Shown in pieces: positions 18,756-28,157 of a stretch of 64,000 nucleotides of DNA. Location: NCBI RefSeq assembly GCF_903819435.1, contig NZ_CAIJDP010000068.1:372001-436000 (forward strand), in the 5' to 3' direction. Source of the DNA: Flavobacterium salmonis. GTDB lineage: Bacteria; Bacteroidota; Bacteroidia; Flavobacteriales; Flavobacteriaceae. A program made the position numbers and the translations under genes. The notes beneath the pieces are model-generated. The model was given only the letters and a program-made list of their open reading frames with translations, did no database searches and had not been told where the DNA came from. The first letter of the stretch is position 1; each line of letters begins with the position of its first letter.

Positions 18756-19709
18756 TCATTCCATTTTTACCTGCTTGAATGCTTCGCTATTTTTTAAAAA
18801 CCAATCATAGGTTTTTTGAATTCCCTCCTGAAGTTCAATTTTATGTTTCCAGCCTAAATGATGCATTTTAGAAACATCCATCAATTTTCGTGGAGTTCCA
18901 TCGGGCTTAGTAGCATCCCAGATAATTTCTCCTTTATGTCCGGTTATTTGCTGAATAGTTTCTGCTAAATGTTTAATAGTTAAATCTTCTCCTGTTCCTA
19001 CGTTATATAAATAATCCGGTAATTTATTTTCTAATGCAAAAACTACAGCCTGCGCCATATCATCTACGAATAAAAATTCACGCATAGGAGTTCCGCTTCC
19101 CCAAAGAGTTACCGGGGCATTATTGTTTTCTTTAGCTTCATGGAATTTTCGAATCATAGCAGGCAAAACATGCGATGTATTTAAATCAAAATTATCATGC
19201 GTCCCATATAAATTTGTTGGCATTAAACTTACATAATCTTTGCCAAATTGATTTCTAATAGCCTGGCACGTTTTTACTCCGGTGATTTTGGCAATTGCAT
19301 ACCATTCATTGGTTGGCTCTAAAGTGTCTGTTAGCAGGTAATCTTCCTTTAAAGGTTGCGGTGCTAATTTTGGGTATATGCAAGAACTTCCTAAAAAAAT
19401 AAATTTATCGACATTATTTTGTAAAGCTGAATCGATCAGATTATTTTGAATTTGCATGTTCTCCATAATAAACTGATACGGATAATCATTGTTGGCCAAT
19501 ATTCCCCCAACTCTTGCAGCCGCATCAATAATGACTTCTGGTTTTTCTTTGGTAATAAAATCACGAACAGCTTGTTGATTACGAAGATCAAGTTCTTTAC
19601 TTGAAACACCTATCAAATTTGTAAATCCTTTATCAGTTAGTGTTCTCCAAATCGCACTTCCAACCATACCATTATGACCGGCGATATATATTTTAATATT
19701 CTTTTCCAT
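18756..19709 (-). CDS. fcl: GDP-L-fucose synthase
   Basis: Epimerase/reductase (WcaG/Fcl) turning the Gmd product into GDP-L-fucose. Motifs are GHNGMVGSAI for NADPH binding, GSSCIYPKLAPQP, the YxxxK pair in WYAIAKITG (about 137-141), LMPTNLYGTHDNFD and SHVLPAMIRKFH. At 317 residues the length is standard. It is 6 bases from the nucleotidyltransferase gene and 89 bases from gmd. Together with gmd it implies that the exopolysaccharide contains L-fucose or a fucose-derived sugar. Confidence 0.97.
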   Translation of the reverse strand: MEKNIKIYIAGHNGMVGSAIWRTLTDKGFTNLIGVSSKELDLRNQQAVRDFITKEKPEVIIDAAARVGGILANNDYPYQFIMENMQIQNNLIDSALQNNVDKFIFLGSSCIYPKLAPQPLKEDYLLTDTLEPTNEWYAIAKITGVKTCQAIRNQFGKDYVSLMPTNLYGTHDNFDLNTSHVLPAMIRKFHEAKENNNAPVTLWGSGTPMREFLFVDDMAQAVVFALENKLPDYLYNVGTGEDLTIKHLAETIQQITGHKGEIIWDATKPDGTPRKLMDVSKMHHLGWKHKIELQEGIQKTYDWFLKNSEAFKQVKME

Positions 19710-19715
19710 TTTAAC

Positions 19716-20141
19716 TTAAATTACTTTTAAAGCTTCTTTTTCAGCTACAACTTTTCTTAATCCGCTGCTTGAAAAACGATGATCCCTGGTATTAAAATAC
19801 AACTCAATTCCTTTCGATTCGCAATATTCACGACCGGTAAAGTTTTTTTCGCGATACTCATCTCCTATAATACGAACATCTATTTTAAAAGAACGCAAAA
19901 TATCTTCTAAATCCTGTTCAGTAGCATAAGGTACGATTTCATCTACGAACTTACATCCCTTCAGTTGTATATAACGTTCTACAACAGTTTGAGTAGGCCT
20001 GTTTTTTTCAGGTCTGTCCAATGTTGGATCCGTTTGTAATGCACAGATTAAATAATCACACTGACGCTTGGCCTCTTCTAACATAGTGATATGTCCGGCA
20101 TGAAGCAAATCAAAGGCACTAAAAGTAATTCCTATTTTCAT
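19716..20141 (-). CDS. Cytidylyltransferase-like nucleotidyltransferase (TagD/RfaE-C type)
   Basis: Small nucleotidyltransferase of 141 residues. The HxGH motif (HAGH, residues 14-17) and the RFSSSGLR motif near 122-129 bind the nucleotide triphosphate. The family includes glycerol-3-phosphate cytidylyltransferase and the C-terminal half of HldE. It is the first gene of the operon, directly before fcl. The natural substrate is uncertain: a CDP-glycerol or an ADP-sugar product would be expected, but no obvious partner transferase or kinase lies in the cluster. Confidence 0.85.
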   Translation of the reverse strand: MKIGITFSAFDLLHAGHITMLEEAKRQCDYLICALQTDPTLDRPEKNRPTQTVVERYIQLKGCKFVDEIVPYATEQDLEDILRSFKIDVRIIGDEYREKNFTGREYCESKGIELYFNTRDHRFSSSGLRKVVAEKEALKVI

Positions 20142-20182
20142 TATTTATTTTATATAAAAATGATTTTATAGTTTTTCTTAGA

Positions 20183-20800
20183 TTAATAAGCTGAATCAGC
20201 ATGGAAACGATTTTGTCCCAAAGCTACAATAAAACCAAAAGTAATACCCAACTGGCTTCCTGTACCTTGAGGAGATACATTTCCGTCAAAATACTTATTC
20301 TGCTCCACAGTAGCTTTGTATGTTAAATCTGTGAAAAAAGAAACTTTTTCATTTATTGCCACAAAGGGTTTTGCACCAAACATAAGAACTCCAACATAAT
20401 CACTACCACTAAATTTACTTGACAGTTGACCAACACCTGCACCTGCATGAACCAGCAACCCAAATTGTCCTCCTGAATTTCTGGATATATCAATAACATT
20501 GCCTAAATTGTAGCAAAGTTCTAAACTGGCTATTCTCTGATCAGTCTTCTCTTTAACCTTGCTCTCAAACTGATCGAAACTTAAAGATCCTAATACCCCA
20601 ACATTTTCAGAAAACATATAACGTAATGAACCCTGACCATGGGTTATTGATATTGTACCGCTCCCATCTTGTGCAGAAACATTTGATAAAGGAACAGCCA
20701 ATCCAATTCCGGCTTCCATAAAGAGCTTATCGTATCTTAATCTGTATTGAGCTTGTGAAACTGTCGCAATTAATAATAAGGCAAAGAACATTTTTTTCAT
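20183..20800 (-). CDS. Outer-membrane beta-barrel protein, function unknown
   Basis: 205 residues with a clear signal peptide (MKKMFFALLLIATVSQAQ) followed by alternating amphipathic strands typical of an eight-strand porin-like barrel (OMP_b-brl type), ending in a strand-like GITFGFIVALG. It is on the same strand as the exopolysaccharide operon, 41 bases upstream of its first gene, and may be co-transcribed. No role in export can be read from the sequence. Confidence 0.7.
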   Translation of the reverse strand: MKKMFFALLLIATVSQAQYRLRYDKLFMEAGIGLAVPLSNVSAQDGSGTISITHGQGSLRYMFSENVGVLGSLSFDQFESKVKEKTDQRIASLELCYNLGNVIDISRNSGGQFGLLVHAGAGVGQLSSKFSGSDYVGVLMFGAKPFVAINEKVSFFTDLTYKATVEQNKYFDGNVSPQGTGSQLGITFGFIVALGQNRFHADSAY

Positions 20801-21427
20801 AAGTTGGTAATTTTGGGATTGTTATAATTTATAATAAATTTTTTAAAGATTATTTCCTAACATACAACATAATAAGCTGCTTTTTTATTCTCTTTTATCA
20901 TCAATATTTTGTCAAATAATTAATAAATACATAATTTCTAAAAACAAAGTTAATACGAACGTTAAAAATAAATTATTTGAAAATATATAATAGTATTTTT
21001 CTTTATAAATTTGCAAAATTAATTGTATTTTAACACAGCTTCGCTCCTCAAAATCCCATTTTAAAGAAATTCAGAATAGATAAAATTTGTGCAAATGTAT
21101 TGACATTTTTTAGATTATATACTTAAAAACATCAGGAGGCAATGAATAAAAGCTATACAAAAATACATTAATCTCATTATCAATCACATACAACTTAACA
21201 CAAATTGTGGTCAATTTTTAAATTTTGATAAAAAAATAAGTTAAATTTAATTTAGTACCACTTAAAATAAAATAATACATTTTTTAATGTTAAATTTCTG
21301 ACTTTTCAAAATTATTACTAAATCTATTTATACAATTAAATCATGTCTTTTTTATATATTGCAACTAATTTCAAATTATAATGCCTAAAACATAACTTTT
21401 AATATTTTAGTTTATTGCATTTTAATT
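20801..21427. other. Long AT-rich non-coding gap between divergent genes
   Basis: 627 bases without a convincing gene; only very short open frames are present. It holds the promoter regions for the minus-strand barrel-protein gene and the plus-strand gene at 21428. TAnnTTTG-like boxes occur on the minus strand at 20944-20951 (TAACTTTG) and 21014-21021 (TAATTTTG), and on the plus strand at 21006-21013 (TAAATTTG), none with a well-placed TTG. I see no terminator hairpin, known riboswitch or tRNA here. Confidence 0.5.
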
Positions 21428-22393
21428 ATGAAAGAATATTTTATTTTTTGCTTTTTTTTTATCTCTACAGCTTACAGCCAAATTTCAGGATGTACAGATC
21501 CCTTTTCAAAAACATACAATTCGAATGCAACTCTAAATGATGGAAGCTGTCTGTACAAAACAATCAAAATAAAACCAGAATACTCAAAAACATTAAGCGA
21601 TTCTATCAACGAGACTTCAGGAATTATTTCATTTGCAGATTTATTATGGACCCACAATGATGATCATGATAAAACTATCTACGGATTGGATTCTTTGGGG
21701 AAAATTAAAAAAAAAATAATTCTGGAACACACCATAAATAACGATTGGGAAGAAATCTCGCAAGACAGTTCGTATTTATATATTGGGGATTTTGGAAATA
21801 ATTATGCAGGAAACAGAGTCAACTTGAAAATCTTAAAAATTGAGAAAAAATCATTTTTAAAAGAAGATCCAATAATTGAAACTATTTCATTTTCATATTC
21901 AGACCAAACTGATTTTTCTTCAAAGAAACCAAACACTACAAATCTGGATTGTGAAGCTTTTATTGTCACAAAGGATAGTATCTACTTGTTTACAAAACAA
22001 TGGAAATCATCAAAAACAAGTATTTACACTTTACCAAACAAATCCGGAATTCATAAAGCAACACTAAAAGAAACACTTGATACAAAAGGGTTAGTAACAG
22101 GTGCCACTTATATAGAATCAAAAAAACTAATTGCTCTTTGTGGCTATTCAGCAAAAGGAAAATCGTTTATATATCTTCTGTACGATTTTAAAAATCATGA
22201 TTTTTTATCCGGAAACAAACGAAGAATAAGTCTTAAACTTTCTTTTCATCAGATAGAGGGAATTACAACCCAAGATGGTTTGCATTATTATTTAACCAAC
22301 GAAGCTTTAATTAAAAAACCTATTTTAAATGTTCGACAACAGATCCATTACTTCGATTTAAGTCCTATATTGAATTCCTATCTCCATAAATAA
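21428..22393 (+). CDS. Secreted protein with CTDP...DGSC module and propeller-like region
   Basis: 321 residues with a signal peptide (MKEYFIFCFFFISTAYSQ). Right after it comes a short module, GCTDPFSKTYNSNATLNDGS plus Cys, a pattern seen in many secreted Bacteroidetes proteins, where the two Cys likely pair. The rest (LLWTHNDDHDKTIYGLDSLG, LYIGDFGNN, LDCEAFIVTKDSIYLFTKQW) resembles SdiA-regulated-type beta-propeller proteins. Its ligand is unknown. It stands alone, with the long gap upstream and a promoter box for the next gene downstream. Confidence 0.7.
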   Translation: MKEYFIFCFFFISTAYSQISGCTDPFSKTYNSNATLNDGSCLYKTIKIKPEYSKTLSDSINETSGIISFADLLWTHNDDHDKTIYGLDSLGKIKKKIILEHTINNDWEEISQDSSYLYIGDFGNNYAGNRVNLKILKIEKKSFLKEDPIIETISFSYSDQTDFSSKKPNTTNLDCEAFIVTKDSIYLFTKQWKSSKTSIYTLPNKSGIHKATLKETLDTKGLVTGATYIESKKLIALCGYSAKGKSFIYLLYDFKNHDFLSGNKRRISLKLSFHQIEGITTQDGLHYYLTNEALIKKPILNVRQQIHYFDLSPILNSYLHK

Positions 22394-22417
22394 TTCGCAA
22401 ATCGTAATATAATAGTT

Positions 22418-22425
22418 TACTTTTG
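22418..22425 (+). promoter_or_regulatory. Putative -7 box upstream of the ABC-F gene
   Basis: TACTTTTG matches TAnnTTTG and lies 61 bases before the GTG start at 22487. No clear TTG is seen at -33, so this is tentative. Confidence 0.35.
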
Positions 22426-22486
22426 CAAAAAAGTTGTGTTTTGTAAATCATTCATAACTTATAATTTATAACTCATAATTTACAAA

Positions 22487-24349
22487 GTGAATTACCTATC
22501 TGTAGAAAATATATCGAAGTCTTTTGGCGAAAGAACGCTTTTTGACAACATTTCATTCGGAATCAATAAAGATCAAAAAATTGCTTTTATTGCTAAAAAT
22601 GGTTCTGGAAAAACAACCATTATGAGCATTATTAATGGCTTAGATGAACCAGATACAGGTCAGGTTGTTTTAAGAAAAGGTATTAGAATGGCATTTCTTT
22701 CTCAGGATAATAATCTTCAGGACGAACTGACTATTGAAGAAAGTATTTTTGCTTCAGACAATGAAACTTTAAAAATTATTGAAGCTTACGAAAAAGCATT
22801 AGAGAACCCGAATGACGAAGAAGCATACCAAAAAGCTTTTGACGGAATGGATCAGCACAATGCGTGGGATTTTGAAACGCAATACAAGCAGATTTTATTC
22901 AAATTAAAACTGGAAGATTTTAAACTGAAAGTAAAAAATCTTTCCGGGGGACAAAAAAAGCGTCTTTCATTAGCTATAATTCTAATCAATCGACCTGATT
23001 TACTGATTTTGGATGAGCCAACCAACCATTTAGATCTTGAAATGATTGAATGGCTGGAAAGTTATTTTGCCAAAGAAAATATCACGCTGTTTATGGTAAC
23101 ACACGACCGTTTCTTTTTAGAACGTGTATGCAATGAAATTCTGGAGTTAGATAACGGAAAATTATATCAGTACAAAGGAAATTACTCCTATTATTTAGAG
23201 AAAAAAGAAGAGCGAATTACCTCTGAAAATGCGAGTGTTGATAAAGCCAAAAACTTATTTGTAAAAGAATTAGAATGGATGCGCCGCCAGCCTAAAGCAA
23301 GAACGACGAAATCAAAATCGCGTCAGGATGATTTTTACGTAATTAAAGAAAAAGCTCAAAGCCGTAGAAAAGAAAACAAAGTCGAACTTGAAATCAACAT
23401 GGAAAGAATGGGGAGCAAAATTATTGAGCTTCACAAAATTTCTAAAAAGTTTAAAGATCACGTTATTCTGGATAATTTCAGTTTCGATTTCCAAAGAGGA
23501 GAACGTATCGGAATTATTGGTAAAAACGGAACTGGAAAATCAACTTTTTTAAACCTTTTAACCGGTACACTTCCTCTTGACAGCGGGCGTGTCGTAAAAG
23601 GCGATACAATAAAAATTGGATATTATACCCAAAGCGGAATTAATCCCAAACCGGGACAGCGTGTTATCGATATTATTAAGGAATATGGTGAATATATTCC
23701 GCTTGCAAAGGGAAAAATGATTTCAGCTTCACAGTTACTGGAGCGTTTTCTTTTTGATGCCAAAAAACAATATGATTTCGTTGAAAAATTAAGTGGTGGC
23801 GAATTAAAACGTTTATATTTATGCACGGTTTTGATTCAGAATCCAAACTTTTTGATTCTCGATGAGCCAACAAACGATTTAGATATTGTAACACTAAATG
23901 TTTTAGAGAGTTTCCTTTTAGACTACCCTGGTTGTTTATTAGTGGTTTCACACGACCGTTATTTCATGGATAAAATTGTCGATCATTTATTTGTTTTCAG
24001 AGGAAATGGTGAGATCGAAAATTTCCCGGGAAACTATTCTGATTTCAGAGCTTATGAAGACAGTGCGGATGTTGCCCAAAAAGAAGAAAACAAAGCCGAA
24101 AAGAAAGATTGGAAACAAAATAATCCAACTGGAAACCTGACTTTTAACGAGCAAAAAGAATATCAAAAACTAGAAAAAGAAATCAAAGATTTAGAAATTG
24201 ATAAAACCAAAATCGAACAATTATTCTCTGACGGAAAGGTTGCCGATGCTGACATCGAGAAAAAAGCAAACGAATTACAAAATATCATCAGCAAAATAGA
24301 TCACAAAGAAGAACGCTGGTTTGAGCTTTCTGCTAAAATTGAAGGCTAA
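22487..24349 (+). CDS. ABC-F family ATPase (Uup-like)
   Basis: Cytosolic twin-ATPase protein of 620 residues acting on the ribosome; it is not a transporter. Domain 1 has Walker A AKNGSGKTT (36-44), signature LSGGQKKR (about 150) and Walker B LLILDEPTNHLD. Domain 2 has GKNGTGKST (about 343), LSGGELKR (about 436) and FLILDEPTNDLD. The linker carries the basic MRRQPKARTTKSKSRQ stretch, and a C-terminal coiled coil covers about 540-620, as in Uup. The start is GTG, placing the first strand MNYLSVENISKSFG correctly. Confidence 0.93.
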   Translation: MNYLSVENISKSFGERTLFDNISFGINKDQKIAFIAKNGSGKTTIMSIINGLDEPDTGQVVLRKGIRMAFLSQDNNLQDELTIEESIFASDNETLKIIEAYEKALENPNDEEAYQKAFDGMDQHNAWDFETQYKQILFKLKLEDFKLKVKNLSGGQKKRLSLAIILINRPDLLILDEPTNHLDLEMIEWLESYFAKENITLFMVTHDRFFLERVCNEILELDNGKLYQYKGNYSYYLEKKEERITSENASVDKAKNLFVKELEWMRRQPKARTTKSKSRQDDFYVIKEKAQSRRKENKVELEINMERMGSKIIELHKISKKFKDHVILDNFSFDFQRGERIGIIGKNGTGKSTFLNLLTGTLPLDSGRVVKGDTIKIGYYTQSGINPKPGQRVIDIIKEYGEYIPLAKGKMISASQLLERFLFDAKKQYDFVEKLSGGELKRLYLCTVLIQNPNFLILDEPTNDLDIVTLNVLESFLLDYPGCLLVVSHDRYFMDKIVDHLFVFRGNGEIENFPGNYSDFRAYEDSADVAQKEENKAEKKDWKQNNPTGNLTFNEQKEYQKLEKEIKDLEIDKTKIEQLFSDGKVADADIEKKANELQNIISKIDHKEERWFELSAKIEG

Positions 24350-24473
24350 TTATTAATTGAGTTAAAAAAAGCCACAGCGATACGTTACATTTTATTATTA
24401 TGATTTTTTGTATTTACTTTGACAATCTTTGTAAAACAAAAAATCAATATATCATACTAAATTTAAAACAGTT

Positions 24474-24935
24474 ATGAAACAAATCCTATTTTCTCTAATC
24501 GCCTTAACACTTTTTATTTCGTGTAACCCGGACAATGCAGAACCACAAATAGCAAAAGATTACACTGCTGAAAATGAAAAAGAAATTACAGATTATATAG
24601 CTAAAAACAATTTAACCGCGCTAAGAAGTAATACGGGACTATATTATGTGATTAATGAACCCGGAGAAGGAACACAGCCAACAGCAACATCTAATGTCAC
24701 AGTTGCTTATAAAGGCTATTATACTAACGGAACAATATTTAACTCCATTACTACCTCATCTTTTGGATTAAACCAAGTTATAAAAGGCTGGACTGAGGGC
24801 ATTCCGTATTTTAAAACCGGCGGAAGCGGTGTTTTATTAATTCCGTCCCATTTAGCATATGGAAGTTTTGATTATAGAGGAATTCCAGGCGGCTCAGTAC
24901 TTATTTTCGATGTTAAATTGATTTCGGTTAATTAA
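24474..24935 (+). CDS. FKBP-type peptidyl-prolyl isomerase lipoprotein
   Basis: 153 residues with a lipoprotein signal (MKQILFSLIALTLFISC, Cys17). The C-terminal FKBP domain has VTVAYKGYYTNGTIFNS, a strand with VIKGWTEGIPYFKTGG, and LIPSHLAYGSFDYRGIPGGS. The classical active-site residues are partly retained. It would act as a folding helper or chaperone in the envelope, anchored to a membrane. It lies between the ABC-F and methyltransferase genes on the same strand, with an inverted-repeat element after it. Confidence 0.9.
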   Translation: MKQILFSLIALTLFISCNPDNAEPQIAKDYTAENEKEITDYIAKNNLTALRSNTGLYYVINEPGEGTQPTATSNVTVAYKGYYTNGTIFNSITTSSFGLNQVIKGWTEGIPYFKTGGSGVLLIPSHLAYGSFDYRGIPGGSVLIFDVKLISVN

Positions 24936-24947
24936 ACATTACACGGA

Positions 24948-25023
24948 GATTCACAAAAGAATCACAGAATTACACTAACTTTTTTTTACGAATCTTTGTG
25001 TTTGTATTTTGTGAATCTTTGCG
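24948..25023. repeat. Intergenic inverted repeat, TTTGTGAATCTTTGCG family
   Basis: The arms GATTCACAAAA (24948-24958) and TTTTGTGAATC (25007-25017) are perfect 11-base inverted copies; the right arm runs on as TTTGCGAAA. The same words recur at 60728-60888, so this is a dispersed repeat family within this genome. It may form a hairpin in the transcript between the isomerase and methyltransferase genes. Confidence 0.7.
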
Positions 25024-25032
25024 AAACAAAAC

Positions 25033-25812
25033 ATGCAGCATCAAATAAAATCATATCTAAAATTCCTTTGGAAATCCAAAAATGAACATGGAGTACATTC
25101 TCCATTTGTTTTTAGTTTATTAACGAAATGCTTTTACGATAAAAAATCAAAACCTGAATATTCAACTCTTAATAACTATCGAAAATCATTTTTAGAGAAT
25201 AAAAACTTTATTAATGTAACTGATTTTGGAGCAGGTTCAAAAGTTTTCAAATCCAATAAAAGACAGATTTCAAAAATTGCAAAAACTGCAGGAATTTCTA
25301 AAAAACGTGCTGAATTATTATTTCGCGTAACTAATTATTTTGAGCCAAAAAATATTCTTGAAATCGGGACTTCATTAGGTTTAGCAACTTCTGCCCTTGC
25401 CTTAGGAAATCCAAAAGCAAAAATCATTACTTTAGAAGGCTGCCTGCAAACTGCAAACCAATGTCAATTGCAGCTGCAAAGATTCAATTTCAATAATGTT
25501 GAAAATGTAATTTCAGAATTTGAACTGTATCTGAATAACCTGAAACCAGAAACTTTAAACTTTGAACTAATTTACTTTGACGGTAATCATTCTAAAAAAG
25601 CAACTTTAGCTTATTTTGAACTTTTACTACCTACGATTGACAATGATTCCGTTTGGATTTTTGATGATATTCATTGGTCTTCAGAAATGGAGGAAGCTTG
25701 GGAAATTATAAAAAAACATCCAAAAGTAACCGTGACAATTGATACTTTTCAATGGGGGTTTGTATTTTTCAGACGTGAGCAGGAAAAAGAACACTTTATC
25801 ATCAGGGCATAA
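25033..25812 (+). CDS. Class I SAM-dependent methyltransferase
   Basis: 259 residues. Motif I is ILEIGTSLGLATSALALG and the later acidic strands are LIYFDGNHSKKAT and DSVWIFDDIHWSSEMEEAW, resembling the Methyltransf_24 or O-methyltransferase fold. The N-terminal segment LKFLWKSKNEHGVHSPFVFS is typical of a Bacteroidetes-specific subgroup. No substrate can be named. It starts only 15 bases after the repeat element. A weak hairpin follows its stop, between it and the convergent gene. Confidence 0.85.
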   Translation: MQHQIKSYLKFLWKSKNEHGVHSPFVFSLLTKCFYDKKSKPEYSTLNNYRKSFLENKNFINVTDFGAGSKVFKSNKRQISKIAKTAGISKKRAELLFRVTNYFEPKNILEIGTSLGLATSALALGNPKAKIITLEGCLQTANQCQLQLQRFNFNNVENVISEFELYLNNLKPETLNFELIYFDGNHSKKATLAYFELLLPTIDNDSVWIFDDIHWSSEMEEAWEIIKKHPKVTVTIDTFQWGFVFFRREQEKEHFIIRA

Positions 25813-25867
25813 AAAAATGACAACCATTTCTAATTGTCATATTCAAAACTAAATAAACCTAAATAAC

Positions 25868-26524
25868 CTATTTCTTAGCTGCGGCAGTTTCTTCAGATTT
25901 AGCTCCCATTCTGTTTACAGTATACATAGGCGCAAATTTGATTTTTAAGCCTGCAATTTTTCTGTTATCTTCTGCTGAGAGACCTTCTTTTTCGACTGTA
26001 TTTTTACGACTGTCAAGTGCTTCATACATCAATTTAATTTCATCCCAGTCTTCACGTGAATAACTGTCTTTATTATTTTCTACTGTATGTACAAATTGTT
26101 GATACACACTATGAATATTTTTAGCATTTACCCAGTCAAAACTCATGTCGTCACCAATTTTTCCTTCTCCAAATAAAGCATTACGCAATTGTTGTTTCGG
26201 ACTTACAGGCGGCGCAAGTTTAGCTGCCATATCATTTTTAAATTCTTCATATTTAATTTTGCTCGTATTTATTCTTTCCGTTTCAGCTGTATTATCCTTA
26301 ATATCCGCAAGCGCTAGTTGTGCATTTTCTGCTCTCTTGTCATATTCCGCTTCAACAGCTGCCCAATCTGCTTTCAAATCTTCTGCCGCAACATTTTTTA
26401 CTGAATCCACATAAGCTACATATGAATCAATCGTCTTCTTAGCTTGTTCTTGTTTCTCGTCTTTACATGATGTAAAACCCAATGCAATCAATACAATTGC
26501 TGATAAAATTTGTATATTTTTCAT
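25868..26524 (-). CDS. Lipoprotein of unknown function, helix-rich
   Basis: 218 residues with a lipoprotein signal (MKNIQILSAIVLIALGFTSC, Cys20). The mature part is charged and mainly alpha-helical, with repeated AEDLKADWAAVEAEYDKRAE-type segments; it looks like a periplasmic coiled-coil lipoprotein widespread in Flavobacteriia. No catalytic motif is visible. It is convergent with the methyltransferase gene and has a promoter-like box at 26550-26557. Confidence 0.7.
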   Translation of the reverse strand: MKNIQILSAIVLIALGFTSCKDEKQEQAKKTIDSYVAYVDSVKNVAAEDLKADWAAVEAEYDKRAENAQLALADIKDNTAETERINTSKIKYEEFKNDMAAKLAPPVSPKQQLRNALFGEGKIGDDMSFDWVNAKNIHSVYQQFVHTVENNKDSYSREDWDEIKLMYEALDSRKNTVEKEGLSAEDNRKIAGLKIKFAPMYTVNRMGAKSEETAAAKK

Positions 26525-26829
26525 AATTCTAATTTTTAAAAGTTACAAACAAATATAGTTAAAAAAACAACTAAAAGTAGATTATTATTAAAAATTAGGC
26601 TTTTTATTTAAAAATAACTTAATTAATTTTAATAAATATGATAATTATGTAAAATTTAATCGAAATCATATAACACCTTTTTTTGACGAACCATAATTTT
26701 CTACAGAATTCAAAGTATTGCAATGAATGACTATTTAGATTGTAAAGCCTGTAACAAAAATCAATTAAATACTACTTACCAATTATTGAAAAGGGTTTTG
26801 TACTTTTAAATCCAAAATTGTAAAACAAA
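26525..26829. other. Divergent promoter region
   Basis: 305 bases with no gene. On the minus strand TATATTTG (26550-26557) is a -7 box for the lipoprotein gene, 26 bases upstream of its ATG. On the plus strand a weaker TACTTTTA lies near 26803 before the ATPase gene. No other structure is seen. Confidence 0.45.
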
Positions 26830-27516
26830 ATGGCAAATCCATTAATTAAAATAACTGACATAAGACGAAATTTTGTGCTGGGTAATGAAATCGTTTATGT
26901 TTTAAAAGGAATTAATTTAGAAATCAATAAAGGAGAATATGTGGCGTTAATGGGACCTTCAGGATCCGGAAAATCTACTTTAATGAATTTATTGGGATGT
27001 TTAGACACACCAACTTCCGGTCGTTATGTCTTGAACGGAAAAGATGTAAGTCAGATGAAAGATGATGAACTGGCGGGAATTCGTAATACAGAAATTGGTT
27101 TTGTTTTTCAAACTTTTAATCTTTTACCCAGAACGACCGCATTAGATAATGTTGCATTGCCCATGATTTATGCAGGATATTCTAAATCTGAAAGAAACGC
27201 AAGAGCGACAGAAGTATTAAAACAAGTAAATCTTGCAGACCGAATGGATCATCAGCCGAATCAGCTTTCGGGAGGACAGCGCCAGCGTGTGGCAATTGCC
27301 CGTGCTCTTGTTAACAAACCATCCATTATATTAGCCGATGAACCAACAGGAAACCTGGACAGTAAAACTTCTGTAGAAATCATGAAGCTTTTTGGAGATA
27401 TTCATGCGCAGGGAAATACTGTGATTCTGGTAACACACGAAGAAGATATTGCCGCTTATGCGCATCGAGTTATTCGTTTACGAGATGGATTGATTGAAAG
27501 CGATACTACGAAATAA
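26830..27516 (+). CDS. LolD/MacB-like ABC transporter ATP-binding protein
   Basis: 228-residue ATPase. Walker A is GPSGSGKST (42-50), the Q-loop region [18 protein letters not shown], signature [15 protein letters not shown] (about 147), Walker [17 protein letters not shown] and the His-switch VILVTHEED. These match the MacB/LolD (FtsE-like) branch, which drives envelope transporters or lipoprotein release. No matching permease gene is next to it; the following gene is an unrelated lipoprotein, so its partner is encoded elsewhere. Confidence 0.92.
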   Translation: MANPLIKITDIRRNFVLGNEIVYVLKGINLEINKGEYVALMGPSGSGKSTLMNLLGCLDTPTSGRYVLNGKDVSQMKDDELAGIRNTEIGFVFQTFNLLPRTTALDNVALPMIYAGYSKSERNARATEVLKQVNLADRMDHQPNQLSGGQRQRVAIARALVNKPSIILADEPTGNLDSKTSVEIMKLFGDIHAQGNTVILVTHEEDIAAYAHRVIRLRDGLIESDTTK

Positions 27517-27578
27517 TTTCAGATTTCAAATACTTTAAAAAGTTTATTTGGTTAATTGTTTAATCGGAAAAGAAAAAA

Positions 27579-28148
27579 ATGACCAATTTTATTAAATCTA
27601 TTTTATTAGCTTTTTTGTTTTTAACGTCTTGTAAAAATACCTCCGTAAAAAACAATGAAAATTCTAAACTATTACCTCCAAAAATTGAAAGTGTAAAAAT
27701 ACGTTGGGCAACTACAAACGAATTTGTAGTTAGTATTGATAGTCTTTTATCTTACGAGAAAAAATTTGAATGTGATTCGGTTATTGGAGTTAATTATATA
27801 GGTTTTGATGGAAATGGACATTCATTTTATCCCATAAATAAAAGAGGAAGATCTGTTAACACCATAAAAAGCAGAAAGAAACTCGATCGCAATCAAATTT
27901 TAAAATTAAATGCAATTATTGGAGACAAAAAAACATTTGAAAATCCAAATCTGACGGCTTGTTACAATCCAAGACTTGGATTTATTTATTTTAAGGATAA
28001 TAAAATAATTTGTCAAACACAGATTTGTTTAGAATGCTCTCAACTTGAGTCGACCGCAAAAACTGCGGGAATAAAAAGCGATGCCTTTAATGACAAAGCC
28101 CATAAAAAATTAACAAAACTAAGTAATGAACTTGGCTTAAACAACTAA
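27579..28148 (+). CDS. Lipoprotein of unknown function
   Basis: 189 residues with a lipoprotein signal (MTNFIKSILLAFLFLTSC, Cys18). The mature part has no recognised domain; a cluster of Cys near the C-terminus (NLTACYNPR, CQTQICLECSQLES) could bind a metal or form disulfides. It lies between the ABC ATPase and the cobalamin adenosyltransferase. A repeat of the CTTAG family follows it. Confidence 0.6.
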   Translation: MTNFIKSILLAFLFLTSCKNTSVKNNENSKLLPPKIESVKIRWATTNEFVVSIDSLLSYEKKFECDSVIGVNYIGFDGNGHSFYPINKRGRSVNTIKSRKKLDRNQILKLNAIIGDKKTFENPNLTACYNPRLGFIYFKDNKIICQTQICLECSQLESTAKTAGIKSDAFNDKAHKKLTKLSNELGLNN

Positions 28149-28157
28149 TAAAAAAAG

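Noticed and set aside
26145..26414. Plus-strand frame opposite the helix-rich lipoprotein
   Set aside because: Mirror of a well-formed lipoprotein gene with a signal peptide; Ser/Ala-rich content is an artefact of the opposite strand.
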